DNA of 11,011 nt, taken from contig DASTRU010000276.1 of assembly GCA_035761045.1 (NCBI GenBank), forward strand, positions 1-11,011, given 5' to 3'. The notes below the pieces were generated by a model, which was not told where the DNA came from, ran no database searches, and was given only the letters and a program-made list of their open reading frames with translations. The translations under genes were made by a program, and so were the position numbers. The DNA is from DASTRU01 sp035761045 (GTDB lineage Bacteria; Pseudomonadota; Gammaproteobacteria; Burkholderiales; Burkholderiaceae_E). Of this stretch, positions 1 through 6,983 are shown one piece after another (position 1 is the first letter of the stretch; each line of letters begins with the position of its first letter).

Positions 1-497
1 GTGCCATTCGCCGATGCCTTTGCCGCGTCTTTACCCGCCGCTCGCACTTCGCTTGCCTGGACGGCACGATGAACCGCGACGCAACGCCATCGCGGTTCGC
101 TTGGGGCAACGGCGACCTTGCGCTTCGATACGCTGGACAGCTTGTACGCAGCGGCCGAACGCAGCGCGACGGGCAGCGTTTGCAGTGCGGTTTCGCCTAA
201 TCCCCGTTGGTAATACCCGGCGGCGAAACTAACGAACGCGCACCAATGCGCATCGAACGCTGGCAATTCATCTAGTACGGCGATGATGGGCTTGATGCGC
301 TCGGCGGGAAGCGCTGAAGGGCCCGTACCCCACACCACGCCAATCGCCTTACCACGCCCCCAGGGCACCAACACGCGTTGGCCAGCTAAGTCTTCCGGAT
401 GCACGCCCTCTGGAATCGCGTAATCAAAGCAGGCGGATGTGGGCAGATCGAGCACGACGTGCGCTCGAATATCCGGACAATCAAGCGAGTCAGACAC
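1..497 (-). CDS. priA: Primosomal protein N' (PriA helicase), N-terminal part, cut by window edge
   Basis: PriA is the superfamily 2 DNA helicase that restarts stalled replication forks by binding forked DNA and loading the primosome. Only about 165 N-terminal residues are visible, and the frame is open to base 1. Reading from the GTG at 497 gives VSDSLDCPDIRAHVVLDLP, then FDYAIPEG (residues 24-31), GQRVLVPWGRGKAIGVVWG (39-57) and YYQRGLGETALQTLP (95-109). This is the typical PriA 3'-end-binding domain followed by the start of the winged-helix region. The helicase motifs lie outside the window. An in-frame TAA four codons upstream makes GTG 497 the first usable start; its Shine-Dalgarno (GAACGG) is weak. 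The gene follows hemE on the same strand, an order common in betaproteobacteria, but a 341-base gap suggests its own promoter. Family assignment is confident from the N-terminal motifs. Confidence 0.88.
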   Translation of the reverse strand, partial: MSDSLDCPDIRAHVVLDLPTSACFDYAIPEGVHPEDLAGQRVLVPWGRGKAIGVVWGTGPSALPAERIKPIIAVLDELPAFDAHWCAFVSFAAGYYQRGLGETALQTLPVALRSAAAYKLSSVSKRKVAVAPSEPRWRCVAVHRAVQASEVRAAGKDAAKASANG

Positions 498-603
498 GGA
501 AAACCGTTCTTAATGGGCGGTAGCAGAAAATGCGATGTTTGGCGAACAAGCTTCAGGGTTGTTGAATTTTTGCCGGTAAGTGCTTGGATTTCTTGAAATA
601 TTC

Positions 604-640
604 TTCTCCACACAAAACCTGTGGATAACTTTGTGGGCAA
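604..640. promoter_or_regulatory. Cluster of DnaA-box-like 9-mers, one perfect
   Basis: Bases 620-628 read TGTGGATAA, the exact complement of the consensus DnaA box TTATCCACA. Bases 604-612 read TTCTCCACA on the plus strand (one mismatch). Bases 632-640 read TGTGGGCAA, a weaker copy with two mismatches, starting 12 bases after the perfect box and in the same orientation. Three such sites in 37 bases of AT-rich DNA suggest real DnaA binding. Whether this serves replication or regulation of priA is inference. Confidence 0.6.
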
Positions 641-641
641 T

Positions 642-676
642 CCTTTTAATACCAAGTGAATAACAAGAAGAATCAA
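642..676 (-). promoter_or_regulatory. Possible priA promoter
   Basis: On the minus strand a TTGATT (676-671) is followed after 19 bases by TATTAA (651-646). A TGG just before the -10 gives an extended -10 form, TGGTATTAA. Transcription would start near 639, at the edge of the DnaA-box cluster and about 140 bases before the priA GTG. The -35 match is modest and the spacing long, so this is only the best candidate in the gap. Confidence 0.3.
655..663 (-). promoter_or_regulatory. DnaA-box-like 9-mer, one mismatch
   Basis: The minus strand reads TTATTCACT, one mismatch (last base) from the relaxed consensus TTWTNCACA. It has the same orientation as the perfect box at 620-628 and lies 26 bases beyond it. 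Alone it would mean little; its place in the cluster gives it some weight. Confidence 0.35.
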
Positions 677-745
677 GGGCTTGGACAAATCGCCCAGAAT
701 TTCGGCAATTTAAACTCTTTTGAAATCAATAAGTTACGAGGCGAG

Positions 746-766
746 TGACAAAATATTTTCTTGTCA
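746..766. repeat. Operator-like inverted repeat TGACAA-N9-TTGTCA
   Basis: TGACAA (746-751) and TTGTCA (761-766) are perfect inverted copies. The AT-only palindrome AAAATATTTT (750-759) lies across the left arm and spacer. The pattern resembles a dimeric regulator's operator or a melting-prone site. No regulator can be named. The right arm also gives a minus-strand TTGACA (767-762), but no good -10 follows at normal spacing. Confidence 0.4.
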
Positions 767-782
767 ATGTCAGTTTTAGGTA

Positions 783-829
783 GGGGGTTTGGTTTTGTGC
801 ATAAGTCAAGCGGAAAAACCAAAATCCCC
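783..829 (-). repeat. Long inverted repeat after hemE stop
   Basis: The plus-strand arms are GGGGGTTTGGTTTT (783-796) and AAAACCAAAATCCCC (815-829), separated by 18 bases. They pair as nine consecutive base pairs plus a four-pair G-C block with a small bulge. In the hemE mRNA the stem would start about nine bases after the stop codon. No U-run follows, so it is not a standard intrinsic terminator. It may protect the 3' end or act as a factor-assisted terminator. Confidence 0.5.
796..804 (-). promoter_or_regulatory. DnaA-box-like 9-mer TTATGCACA
   Basis: The minus strand reads TTATGCACA, which fits the relaxed consensus TTWTNCACA at every position. It begins at the last base of the left arm of the 783-829 inverted repeat and otherwise lies in the loop, 35 bases after the hemE stop. 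It faces the same way as the box at 620-628. Confidence 0.45.
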
Positions 830-838
830 GAGAAATGC

Positions 839-1924
839 TTAACACCGGGCGTTGTTTGAGTAAAACCGGCGCGAGTACTGGTGGACTGAGTCGACCAAGG
901 CGGTGACTGCCTCGGGCGGCGTGTATTGCGAAATCCCATGACCTAGGTTGAACACATGACCAGTCCCGGGCTGATGCACGCCAAAACTTTCAAGCGACTT
1001 CGCGACCTCCGCGCGGATTTGCGCTTCGCTTGCAAACAGTACGTTGGGGTCCAGATTGCCCTGGATCGCGCACCGATCACCGATACGCGCGCGCGCTTGC
1101 CCGAGATCGACTGTCCAATCGACTCCTACCGCGCTGCATCCGGTAGCGGCGATTCGCTCAAGCCATAAACCTCCACCCTTGGTGAAGACGATCGAAGGCA
1201 CGCGGCGACCTTGCGATTCCAAGGTAAGCCGACGTACCACGCGGTCGATATAAGCCAGCGAGAATTTGGCGTAGGCCTGGTCGGCGAGAATGCCGCCCCA
1301 GGTGTCGAAGATCATCACGGCTTGCGCGCCAGCATCGATTTGCGCGTTCAAATACTCGGCTACCGCGTCGGCGTTGACGGCCAAGATTTTGTGCAGCAGG
1401 TCCGGCCGCGCGTACAACATGGTTTTGATGCGCCGGAAGTCGTCCGAGCCGCCGCCTTCAACCATGTAGCACGCCAACGTGAAGGGGCTGCCGGAAAATC
1501 CGATTAACGGCACCGCGCGTTCGCCGCGTTGGTCAAGCGCGCGTCGAATCGTGCGAACGGCGTCGTATACGTAACGAAGCGATTCGGGCTCGGGAACGCG
1601 CAAGGCGGCAACCGCCGCTTCGTCGCGCACGGGGCGTTCGAAGCGCGGACCTTCGCCGTCGGCGAAAAACAAGCCGAGGCCCATGGCGTCGGGCACGGTC
1701 AAAATGTCGGAAAACAAAATCGCCGCATCGAGCGCGTAGCGATCCAGCGGTTGCATCGTGACTTCGCACGCAAGGTCGGGCGATTTCGCGAGCGCGAGAA
1801 ACGATCCCGCGCGTTTGCGCGTGGCGACGTATTCCGGCAGATAACGGCCGGCTTGGCGCATGAGCCAGACTGGCGTGTAGTCGACGGGTTCGCGCATCAG
1901 CGCGCGCAAGAAAGTGTCGTTCAC
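839..1924 (-). CDS. hemE: Uroporphyrinogen decarboxylase HemE
   Basis: HemE is the cytoplasmic enzyme that removes four acetate carboxyl groups from uroporphyrinogen III to give coproporphyrinogen III in heme synthesis. From the GTG at 1924 the product is 361 residues, close to the family's usual 350-365. Visible signatures are PVWLMRQAGRYLPEY (residues 18-32), ILFSDIL with the likely catalytic Asp at 73, GFSGSPFTLACYMVEGGGSD (142-161) and, near the C-terminus, NLGHGISQYTPPEAV with the conserved His. The frame runs further upstream, but that part overlaps the preceding gene and is not HemE-like. GTG 1924 gives MNDTFLRAL, the normal N-terminus, and lies eight bases after the upstream stop, suggesting translational coupling. 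The Shine-Dalgarno is weak (GGAA, rather far upstream). Heme supply beside ATP synthase fits a respiratory gene cluster. Confidence 0.95.
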   Translation of the reverse strand: MNDTFLRALMREPVDYTPVWLMRQAGRYLPEYVATRKRAGSFLALAKSPDLACEVTMQPLDRYALDAAILFSDILTVPDAMGLGLFFADGEGPRFERPVRDEAAVAALRVPEPESLRYVYDAVRTIRRALDQRGERAVPLIGFSGSPFTLACYMVEGGGSDDFRRIKTMLYARPDLLHKILAVNADAVAEYLNAQIDAGAQAVMIFDTWGGILADQAYAKFSLAYIDRVVRRLTLESQGRRVPSIVFTKGGGLWLERIAATGCSAVGVDWTVDLGQARARIGDRCAIQGNLDPNVLFASEAQIRAEVAKSLESFGVHQPGTGHVFNLGHGISQYTPPEAVTALVDSVHQYSRRFYSNNARC

Positions 1925-1932
1925 GGCGAGTG

Positions 1933-2499
1933 CTATTCCGTCAGTTGCGGCGGCGCGAGGGTACGCAGGTGAAAACGTCCGTCGCTGTTGTACAGCCAAG
2001 TTTCGGTAAACCCGTGTCGCGCTAGTTCAGCCGCGACCGATTGCGGCGGTGCCGGCAATGGCGAGGCACGTTTGATGGTCTCGATCGCGTGCGCCGCCAG
2101 TGTGCGGTCCGGCGCGCGCAATATCTCGGCCGTGGTTTGGCCGCCGCTTTGCACTTTTATCTTGACGACAATCACCGCGCGCAAAAGCGCTTGCGGCTGC
2201 GCCAGCATCATGCGCTCTCGATTGGCTTCGAGAATGTGTTCCGCGGCCGCTCGTTTGTACGCCTCCATCGGCGTGCGAGCGACGACGTGCTTGCCCTCGT
2301 CTCTTAAGGAAGCCGTTTTGTTAGTCGCGTTATCCGCCGACTGAGCGGGCGGCGCGGCGCTCGGCGCTTCAACAACTGGCGGACGCTCGGTCGGCGCGCA
2401 ACCGGTCATGACAAGCGCGACGAGCGTCATCGTCGAAACAAAACGGGCAGCCGAAGCTGCCCGCGTGTCTTCGTGCTTGCGTTTAAAAGGGCAGCTCAA
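1933..2499 (-). CDS. Predicted lipoprotein with TonB C-terminal-like domain
   Basis: This 188-residue protein has a basic N-terminus (KRKH), a hydrophobic stretch TMTLVALVMTG and a Cys at residue 34 (VMTGC). This looks like a lipoprotein signal peptide, although Met at -3 is not ideal. A short Pro/Ala-rich linker (about 38-55) and a charged helical segment (about 75-102) follow. Residues about 105-183 (AVIVVKIKVQSGGQTTAEIL, then AIETIKRASPLPAPP) resemble the TonB C-terminal fold, which contacts periplasmic or outer-membrane partners. It would therefore act in the periplasm, probably membrane-anchored. The TTG start at 2499 overlaps the atpC stop (TTGA) and has AAGAAGG about seven bases upstream. 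An internal ATG would leave almost no n-region for a signal. It lies in the atp-hemE transcription unit. Its function is unknown; a true energy-transducing TonB role is doubtful because no ordinary TonB membrane anchor or long Pro-rich spacer is seen. Confidence 0.75.
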   Translation of the reverse strand: MSCPFKRKHEDTRAASAARFVSTMTLVALVMTGCAPTERPPVVEAPSAAPPAQSADNATNKTASLRDEGKHVVARTPMEAYKRAAAEHILEANRERMMLAQPQALLRAVIVVKIKVQSGGQTTAEILRAPDRTLAAHAIETIKRASPLPAPPQSVAAELARHGFTETWLYNSDGRFHLRTLAPPQLTE

Positions 2500-2921
2500 G
2501 CGCCACCCTTCTTGCGCAGCCGTTGAATCGCGGCCAATTGCGCGATGGCGGTGGCCAGTTCGGCCTGCGCACGGGCGTAATCGAGCTGGCTGTCTTTATT
2601 GGCGAGCGCTTCTTCGGCCAAACGCTTTGCCTCGTTGGCTTTTGCTTCGTCGAGGTCGTGGCCGCGGATCGCGGTATCGGCGAGCACGGTCACGACATCG
2701 GGTTGCACTTCGAGAATGCCGCCAGCGACGAACACGAACTCTTCGTCGCCGTTATCGGCGCGCTCGATACGCACCGCGCCGGGACGAATACGGGTGATCA
2801 ACGGCGTGTGCTTGGGCAGGATGCCCAGCTCGCCGTTTTCGCCCGGCAGTGCGACGAACTTCGCTTCGCCCGAAAAGATTTGCTCTTCGGCGGAAACGAC
2901 GTCGACGTGGATGGTGGCCAT
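2496..2921 (-). CDS. atpC: F1 ATP synthase epsilon subunit
   Basis: Epsilon sits at the foot of the central stalk of F1 with gamma, links F1 to the c-ring and inhibits ATP hydrolysis. The 141 residues are the usual length. The N-terminal beta-sandwich domain has the hallmark LPGENGELGILPKHTPL (residues 25-41) and FVFVAGGILEVQPDVVTVLAD (about 62-82). An Ala-rich, charged helical hairpin (about 88-138) forms the regulatory C-terminal domain. The ATG at 2921 has AGAGGA a few bases upstream. It is the last ATP synthase gene, 33 bases after atpD, and its stop overlaps the start of the TonB-like lipoprotein gene. Confidence 0.97.
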   Translation of the reverse strand: MATIHVDVVSAEEQIFSGEAKFVALPGENGELGILPKHTPLITRIRPGAVRIERADNGDEEFVFVAGGILEVQPDVVTVLADTAIRGHDLDEAKANEAKRLAEEALANKDSQLDYARAQAELATAIAQLAAIQRLRKKGGA

Positions 2922-2954
2922 GATGATTCCTCTGAAGGCTTCGATGCGCAGCGA

Positions 2955-4376
2955 TTATTGAAGGGTCTTGGCCTTCTCGAACACTTCGTCGATCGTACCC
3001 ACCATGTAGAACGCTTGCTCGGGCAAATGATCGCATTCGCCGTTGACGATCATCTTGAAGCCGCGAATCGTTTCCTTAAGCGGAACGATCTTGCCCGGCG
3101 AACCGGTGAACACTTCGGCGACGTTGAACGGCTGCGACAAGAAGCGCTGAATTTTGCGAGCACGCGACACCGCGAGTTTGTCTTCCGGCGAGAGTTCATC
3201 CATGCCCAGAATCGCGATGATGTCGCGCAATTCCTTGTAACGCTGCAAGGTGGCCTGCACCGAACGCGCGACGCTGTAATGCTCTTCGCCGATCACGTTC
3301 GGATCGAGCTGACGCGAGGTCGAGTCAAGCGGATCCACCGCGGGATAAATACCGAGCGCCGCGATGTCGCGCGATAGAACGACGGTTGCATCCAAGTGGC
3401 CGAAGGTGGTGGCGGGCGACGGATCGGTCAAGTCATCGGCGGGCACGTACACGGCTTGGATCGACGTGATCGAGCCGGTTTTGGTCGACGTGATGCGCTC
3501 TTGCAGCTTGCCCATTTCTTCGGCGAGCGTCGGTTGATATCCGACCGCCGAAGGCATCCGGCCAAGCAACGCCGACACTTCGGTACCAGCCAGGGTGTAA
3601 CGGTAAATATTGTCGATGAACAACAAAATGTCGCGGCCTTCGTCGCGGAAACGCTCGGCCATCGTCAGACCCGTCAAGGCCACGCGTAGACGGTTGCCCG
3701 GCGGTTCGTTCATCTGGCCAAACACCATCGCGACCTTGTCGAGAACCTTCGACTCGTCCATCTCGTGATAGAAGTCGTTGCCTTCGCGAGTACGCTCGCC
3801 AACGCCCGCGAACACGGAATAACCGCCGTAGCTCTTCGCGATGTTGTTGATGAGTTCCATCATGTTCACGGTCTTGCCAACACCGGCGCCGCCGAACAAA
3901 CCGATCTTGCCGCCCTTGGCGAACGGGCAGATCAAGTCGATCACCTTGATGCCGGTGGGCAGCAGTTCAACCGATGGGCTGAGCTCGTCGAACTTAGGCG
4001 CGGGTTGGTGAATCGCGCGGCGCTCTTCGGTCGCGATCGGGCCGGCTTCGTCAATCGGACGACCGAGCACGTCCATGATGCGGCCGAGCGTCGCGGTACC
4101 AACTGGCACCGAGATCGGAGCACCCGTGCTCTTCACAGCCATTCCACGGCGCAAACCGTCGGACGAACCGAGCGCGATTGTGCGCACCACGCCGTCGCCA
4201 AGCTGTTGCTGCACTTCGAAGGTCAAACCCTTCTCGGCGAACTTCGACGATTCATCGGTTAATTGCAGGGCTTCGTAAACACGAGGCATGGATTCGCGCG
4301 GGAACTGAATGTCCACCACCGGCCCGATGCACTGGACGATCTTGCCCTCCTGGGCTTGCGTCATCACGGCACTCAT
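2955..4376 (-). CDS. atpD: F1 ATP synthase beta subunit (catalytic)
   Basis: Beta carries the three catalytic sites where ADP and phosphate become ATP. The 473-residue product is slightly longer than the usual 460-468, because the start at 4376 adds MSAV before a second possible start, MTQAQEGKIVQ. AAGGAAAG six bases before 4376 favours the longer form. Visible motifs are Walker A GGAGVGKT (residues 162-169), VGERTREG with the catalytic Glu (192-199), Walker B LLFID (251-255), the alpha/beta signature PAVDPLDSTSR (345-355) and DELSPED (393-399), the version of the DELSEED lever that contacts gamma. No key residue is missing. It lies 81 bases after atpG and 33 before atpC. No internal promoter was recognised in the atpG-atpD gap. 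Confidence 0.98.
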   Translation of the reverse strand: MSAVMTQAQEGKIVQCIGPVVDIQFPRESMPRVYEALQLTDESSKFAEKGLTFEVQQQLGDGVVRTIALGSSDGLRRGMAVKSTGAPISVPVGTATLGRIMDVLGRPIDEAGPIATEERRAIHQPAPKFDELSPSVELLPTGIKVIDLICPFAKGGKIGLFGGAGVGKTVNMMELINNIAKSYGGYSVFAGVGERTREGNDFYHEMDESKVLDKVAMVFGQMNEPPGNRLRVALTGLTMAERFRDEGRDILLFIDNIYRYTLAGTEVSALLGRMPSAVGYQPTLAEEMGKLQERITSTKTGSITSIQAVYVPADDLTDPSPATTFGHLDATVVLSRDIAALGIYPAVDPLDSTSRQLDPNVIGEEHYSVARSVQATLQRYKELRDIIAILGMDELSPEDKLAVSRARKIQRFLSQPFNVAEVFTGSPGKIVPLKETIRGFKMIVNGECDHLPEQAFYMVGTIDEVFEKAKTLQ

Positions 4377-4457
4377 CGTCTTTCCTTTCGTAGCTTTAAT
4401 CTCGTCATTGCCGCGCGGTTGGTTAACGGGTCGCGCTGGCGTTCAATTAGTTCGATA

Positions 4458-5339
4458 TCAGCTGATCGCCGCGGCGCCGCCGACGATTTCGCTCAATTCC
4501 TTGGTAATCGCCGCTTGACGCGCTTTGTTGTACGTCAATTGCAACTCGTCGATCACCGATTTCGCGTTATCGGACGCCGCCTTCATCGCGACCATGCGAG
4601 CACTTTGCTCGGACGCCATGTTCTCGGCCACCGCTTGATAGACCAACGCTTCGATATAGCGCACCAGCAATTCGTCGACGACGGTTTGCGCATCCGGCTC
4701 GTACAAGTAATCCCACGAATGCGCGGCGCGCTCGGCCGTGGTTTGCTCGAGGCGATCGGCGGTGAGCGGCAACAATTGCTCGACGACCGGCTCTTGACGC
4801 ATCGAGTTGACGAAGCGCGTGTAGCACAGATAAACCGCGTCGATCTCGCCGGCCTCGTACGCGTCGAGCTGCACCTTGACCGGACCAATCAATTTCTCGA
4901 GATGCGGCTGGTCGCCGAGTTGCACCAACTGCGAAACCACCTTTGCGCCCGCGCGGGTGAAAAAGCCTAAGCCCTTATTTCCCACCGCCGTGACTTGTAC
5001 CTTCGCGCTGGCTTTCTCGAGCTCGCGCACCTTGTTCAACGCCACGCGCAGCACGTTGGTGTTCATGCCGCCGCAAAGCCCTTTGTCGGTCGTGATGACG
5101 ATGACGCCCGCGGCTTTCACCGCATCGCGCTTCACGATGAACGGATGTTTGTACTCGGGATTGGCGGCGCCCATATGCGCGGCAATATTGCGCACTTTGT
5201 CCGCGTACGGACGCGCTTGGCGCATGCGTTCTTGCGCCTTGCGCATCTTCGACGCGGCGACCATCTCCATCGCCTTCGTGATCTTGCGCGTGTTTTGCAC
5301 GCTCTTGATCTTGGTGCGGATCTCTTTGGAGCCCGGCAT
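4458..5339 (-). CDS. atpG: F1 ATP synthase gamma subunit
   Basis: Gamma is the rotating central shaft that turns c-ring rotation into conformational change in the beta subunits. The 293 residues fit the family (about 285-295). The N-terminal coiled-coil strand begins MPGSKEIRTKIKSVQNTRKI and continues TKAMEMVAASKMRKAQ. The middle Rossmann-like part has TDKGLCGGMN (residues 84-93). The C-terminal helix carries SARMVAMKAASDNAKSVIDE and ends in ITKELSEIVGGAAAIS (278-293), the family signature. The ATG at 5339 is preceded by TAGGA about nine bases upstream. It lies 57 bases after atpA. Confidence 0.97.
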   Translation of the reverse strand: MPGSKEIRTKIKSVQNTRKITKAMEMVAASKMRKAQERMRQARPYADKVRNIAAHMGAANPEYKHPFIVKRDAVKAAGVIVITTDKGLCGGMNTNVLRVALNKVRELEKASAKVQVTAVGNKGLGFFTRAGAKVVSQLVQLGDQPHLEKLIGPVKVQLDAYEAGEIDAVYLCYTRFVNSMRQEPVVEQLLPLTADRLEQTTAERAAHSWDYLYEPDAQTVVDELLVRYIEALVYQAVAENMASEQSARMVAMKAASDNAKSVIDELQLTYNKARQAAITKELSEIVGGAAAIS

Positions 5340-5396
5340 GGTTAAGTCCTAAACGACAACTGCACGAATAAGAATGGGACGATTTTTGGGGAAGAC

Positions 5397-6935
5397 TTAG
5401 AAACCGGTCTTCTTGAAGTCTTTGATGGCGGCATGCAGCGCGACCTCATCGTCCTTCGACAAGTCCTTCGTTTGCTCGATGCGATCCACCAAGCTCGCGT
5501 ACTTCGTCTTCATGAATTCGCGCATCGCCTTCTCGGCGTCCAGCGCTTTCTTCACTTCGACGTCGTCGTAATAGCCGTTGTTGACCGCGAACAATACGAG
5601 CGCCATTTCCCACACTTGCAGCGGTTGATACTGCGGCTGCTTCATGAGTTCGGTGACCAAGCGACCGCGCTCAAGCTGTTTACGCGTCGCGTCGTCGAGG
5701 TCGGACGCGAACTGCGCGAACGCCGCCAACTCGCGGTACTGGGCAAGCGCCAAACGCACGCCGCCGCCAAGCTTCTTGATGACCTTGGTCTGTGCGGCGC
5801 CACCGACGCGCGACACCGAGATACCGGCGTTGATCGCGGGACGAATACCGGCGTTGAATAAGTCGGTTTCCAAGAAGATCTGGCCGTCGGTAATCGAGAT
5901 CACGTTCGTCGGAACGAAGGCCGACACGTCGCCGGCTTGCGTTTCGATGATCGGCAGTGCCGTCAACGAACCCGTCTTGCCCTTGACCGCGCCGTTGGTG
6001 AACTTCTCGACGTATTCCTCGTTGACGCGCGCGGCGCGCTCGAGCAAGCGGCTGTGCAGATAGAACACGTCGCCCGGATACGCTTCGCGGCCCGGCGGGC
6101 GACGCAGCAACAACGAGATTTGACGATAGGCCCACGCTTGCTTGGTCAAATCGTCATAGATGATGAGCGCGTCTTGGCCGCGATCGCGGAAATATTCGCC
6201 CATGGTGCAGCCCGAGTAGGCCGCGATGTATTGGAGCGCCGCCGATTCCGAGGCGCTAGCAGCCACCACGATGGTGTAGGCCATCGCGCCGCTTTCCTCG
6301 AGCTTGCGCACGACGTTGGCGATGGTCGAAGCCTTCTGGCCAATCGCCACGTAGATACAAATTAAGTCTTTGCCTTTTTGGTTGATGATCGTGTCGACGG
6401 CCACGGCGGTCTTGCCGGTTTGGCGGTCGCCGATGATCAACTCGCGCTGGCCACGACCCACCGGCACCATCGCGTCGATCGACTTCAACCCGGTTTGCAC
6501 CGGCTGCGACACCGATTTACGCGCGATGACGCCCGGCGCCACCTTCTCGATGATGTCGGTCATCTTCGCGTTGATCGGGCCTTTGCCGTCGATCGGTTGA
6601 CCGAGCGAGTTCACGACGCGGCCGATCAATTCGGGACCGACCGGTACTTCGAGAATGCGATTGGTCGTCTTGACCGTATCGCCTTCCTTGATGTGCTCGT
6701 AATCGCCGAGCACGACCGCGCCAACCGAATCGCGCTCGAGGTTCAGCGCGAGACCGAACGTGTTGTTCGGAAACTCGAGCATTTCGCCTTGCATGACGTC
6801 GGACAGACCGTGCACACGGCAAATACCGTCGGTCACCGAAACCACGGTGCCTTGATTACGGATTTCCGTCGAGGCGCCCAGGCCTTGAATGCGGCTCTTG
6901 ATCAGCTCGCTAATTTCGGATGGGTTGAGTTGCAT
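5397..6935 (-). CDS. atpA: F1 ATP synthase alpha subunit
   Basis: Alpha alternates with beta in the F1 hexamer, binds non-catalytic nucleotide and gives the arginine finger to the beta active site. The 512 residues match the usual 502-515. The N-terminal MQLNPSEISELIKSRI is the delta-binding helix. A beta-barrel with VHGLSDVMQGEMLEF (about 41-55) follows, then Walker A GDRQTGKT (169-176), Walker B ALIIYDD (256-262) and the signature PAINAGISVSR (366-376), whose Arg376 is the arginine finger. The C-terminal helical domain ends DFKKTGF. The ATG at 6935 has GGAGAAG seven bases upstream. It lies 48 bases after atpH. All catalytic residues are intact. Confidence 0.98.
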   Translation of the reverse strand: MQLNPSEISELIKSRIQGLGASTEIRNQGTVVSVTDGICRVHGLSDVMQGEMLEFPNNTFGLALNLERDSVGAVVLGDYEHIKEGDTVKTTNRILEVPVGPELIGRVVNSLGQPIDGKGPINAKMTDIIEKVAPGVIARKSVSQPVQTGLKSIDAMVPVGRGQRELIIGDRQTGKTAVAVDTIINQKGKDLICIYVAIGQKASTIANVVRKLEESGAMAYTIVVAASASESAALQYIAAYSGCTMGEYFRDRGQDALIIYDDLTKQAWAYRQISLLLRRPPGREAYPGDVFYLHSRLLERAARVNEEYVEKFTNGAVKGKTGSLTALPIIETQAGDVSAFVPTNVISITDGQIFLETDLFNAGIRPAINAGISVSRVGGAAQTKVIKKLGGGVRLALAQYRELAAFAQFASDLDDATRKQLERGRLVTELMKQPQYQPLQVWEMALVLFAVNNGYYDDVEVKKALDAEKAMREFMKTKYASLVDRIEQTKDLSKDDEVALHAAIKDFKKTGF

Positions 6936-6983
6936 CTTGCTTCTCCGTGTCTTTGTATCCTGGGGCCGCGGCGCCTGACGCGC

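Larger units (their letters stand above)
498..838. other. AT-rich hemE-priA intergenic region with DnaA-box-like sites
   Basis: This 341-base gap has no credible gene. Bases 601-840 are about 38% GC by hand count, against roughly 60% or more in neighbouring coding DNA. It holds a cluster of DnaA-box-like 9-mers (604-640, 655-663, 796-804), an operator-like inverted repeat (746-766) and a long inverted repeat just after the hemE stop (783-829). It may be the priA promoter region, a DnaA-binding locus, or part of a replication origin. The sequence alone does not decide between these. Confidence 0.75.

Noticed and set aside
386..688. Minus-strand 100-codon frame covering the hemE-priA gap
   Set aside because: Its 3' part overlaps the priA N-terminus in another frame, its composition is unlike a conserved protein, and it runs through the DnaA-box cluster.
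783..829. Intrinsic (rho-independent) terminator after hemE
   Set aside because: The stem is good, but the loop is long and no U-run follows, so it is recorded as an inverted repeat only.
673..939. Minus-strand 88-codon frame overlapping the hemE 3' end
   Set aside because: It overlaps the conserved HemE C-terminus in another frame and continues into AT-rich non-coding DNA.
1925..1999. Longer HemE start reaching into the upstream gene
   Set aside because: The extra residues overlap the TonB-like gene and do not resemble HemE; the GTG at 1924 gives the conserved NDTFLRAL N-terminus.
2523..3377. Long plus-strand open frame opposite atpC/atpD (284 codons)
   Set aside because: It lies antisense to two unmistakable conserved genes and its product looks low-complexity and unlike any family. 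Such frames are common opposite GC-rich genes.
4263..4970. Long plus-strand open frame opposite atpG and the atpD start (235 codons)
   Set aside because: Antisense shadow of conserved atp genes; rich in Arg/His/Leu from codon bias, with no recognisable domain.
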